Assembly (NCBI RefSeq): GCF_000223375.1
Contig: NC_017384.1
Location: 124,001-188,000, forward strand
Length of the DNA: 64,000 bases
Origin: Ketogulonicigenium vulgare WSH-001
GTDB taxonomy: Bacteria > Pseudomonadota > Alphaproteobacteria > Rhodobacterales > Rhodobacteraceae
Direction of reading: 5' to 3'
Shown here: in pieces, positions 63,543-64,000 of the stretch
Layout: each line of letters starts with the position of its first letter
Position numbering within the stretch: position 1 is the first letter of the stretch
The notes under the pieces: generated by a model
What the model saw: the letters and a program-made list of their open reading frames with translations, nothing else
Databases searched by the model: none
What the model was told of the DNA's origin: nothing
Program-made: the position numbers and the translations under genes

Positions 63543-64000
63543 TTAGGCGACCATCGCCTCGGCCTTCGACAGATCGACGCTGACCAATTGGCTGACACCT
63601 TGTTCAGCCATGGTCACGCCGAACAGACGGTTCATGCGCGCCATAGTGACGGCATGGTGCGTGATGACCAAAAAGCGCGTGTCGGTGCGGCGGGTCATCT
63701 CGTCCATCAGATCGCAGAACCGCGTCACGTTGTGATCGTCCAGCGGCGCGTCGACCTCGTCCAGCACGCAGATCGGCGCGGGATTGGCCAGGAACACGCC
63801 AAAGATCAGGGCCAGCGCGGTCAGCGTCTGCTCGCCCCCCGACAGCAGTGACAGCGAGGACAGTTTTTTGCCCGGTGGCTGGCACATGATTTCAAGGCCG
63901 GCTTCCAGCGGATCATCGCTTTCAACCATCACAAGGCGCGCTTCGCCGCCGCCGAACAGATGGGTGAACAGCATGGCAAAGTTCTCATTCACCTGATCAA
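63543..64000 (-). CDS. smc: Chromosome segregation protein SMC, C-terminal part (partial)
   Basis: The C-terminal head of SMC enters from the right edge. Visible are [20 protein letters not shown], the ABC signature [20 protein letters not shown] and Walker [21 protein letters not shown], followed by the D-loop and [20 protein letters not shown]. Only the last 152 codons lie in the window, with no start. SMC organises the chromosome together with ScpA and ScpB. The stop is ten bases from the end of nagA. Confidence 0.95.
   Translation of the reverse strand, partial: DQVNENFAMLFTHLFGGGEARLVMVESDDPLEAGLEIMCQPPGKKLSSLSLLSGGEQTLTALALIFGVFLANPAPICVLDEVDAPLDDHNVTRFCDLMDEMTRRTDTRFLVITHHAVTMARMNRLFGVTMAEQGVSQLVSVDLSKAEAMVA

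Noticed and set aside
1..64000. tRNA, rRNA, insertion sequences, prophage, integrase, toxin-antitoxin or defence genes
   Set aside because: None could be recognised; gaps are too short or lack cloverleaf-like structure, and all long genes belong to core families.

Overview
The window is an ordinary, gene-dense stretch of an alphaproteobacterial chromosome with high GC content. Gene order and family variants point to Rhodobacterales (Rhodobacteraceae in the broad sense): fmt-def-def, rpoZ-spoT-pdxJ-acpS-lepB-rnc-era-recO, argH-lipoprotein-lysA, a TIGR02302/DUF4175 protein, a 43-residue aa3-type oxidase subunit IV, and ubiquinone (ubiA, polyprenyl synthase, ETF-QO) and DXP-pathway (ispE, ispH) genes. 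The genus is not certain from sequence alone. I found no tRNA, rRNA, CRISPR array, insertion sequence, prophage or integrase. Coding density is very high; neighbouring genes often overlap by 1-11 bases, and only one gap exceeds 300 bases (53839-54259).

Layout, left to right. 1-6.2 kb: the 5' part of a sulfate-binding protein with an unusual N-terminal leader, a PlsB-like acyltransferase, a RecD-like helicase, aroQ, an ABC-2 exporter pair and a tiny cysteine-rich membrane protein. 6.2-12.3 kb: a PTR1/FolM-like reductase, uvrC preceded by DnaA-box-like sites, pgsA-moaD-moaE, an EAL phosphodiesterase, a DMT exporter and a DUF465 protein. 12.3-26.2 kb: TrmN6-like methylase, polyprenyl synthase, ispE, a TPR protein, ETF-QO, greA, several membrane or lipoproteins of unknown function, Sua5, an OmpA-like protein with an acidic tail, and ubiA. 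26.2-33.7 kb: rsmE, gshA, plsY, a dihydroorotase-like gene without the metal ligands, pyrB, a three-repeat secreted protein and accA.

33.7-45.1 kb: murA with a one-base frameshift in an A-run and Asp at the usual active-site Cys; plsC-ftsX-ftsE; a zinc-ribbon protein; TIGR02302 protein, lysA, a mini-lipoprotein, argH; a thioredoxin-like TlpA and a DsbD N-domain protein. 45.2-53.8 kb: algH/yqgE facing a long leftward operon rpoZ-spoT-DUF2062-pdxJ-acpS-lepB-rnc-era-DUF1491-recO. 54-64 kb: a NYN-domain nuclease, ispH-rnhA-purU and an LprI-like protein; leftward def-def-fmt with one degenerate deformylase; malY, an unknown small protein, a glutathionyl-hydroquinone reductase, nagA and the C-terminal end of smc.

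Most genes serve core functions: envelope and phospholipid synthesis (murA, plsB-like, plsC, plsY, pgsA, ftsEX), isoprenoid and quinone supply, pyrimidine, arginine and lysine synthesis, translation initiation and processing, and stringent response. I did not find a new defence, mobile or biosynthetic system. The unusual material lies in degenerate paralogues (dihydroorotase, deformylase), the murA frameshift and active site, unusual start codons and N-termini, small unannotated proteins, and candidate regulatory motifs in the few intergenic gaps.
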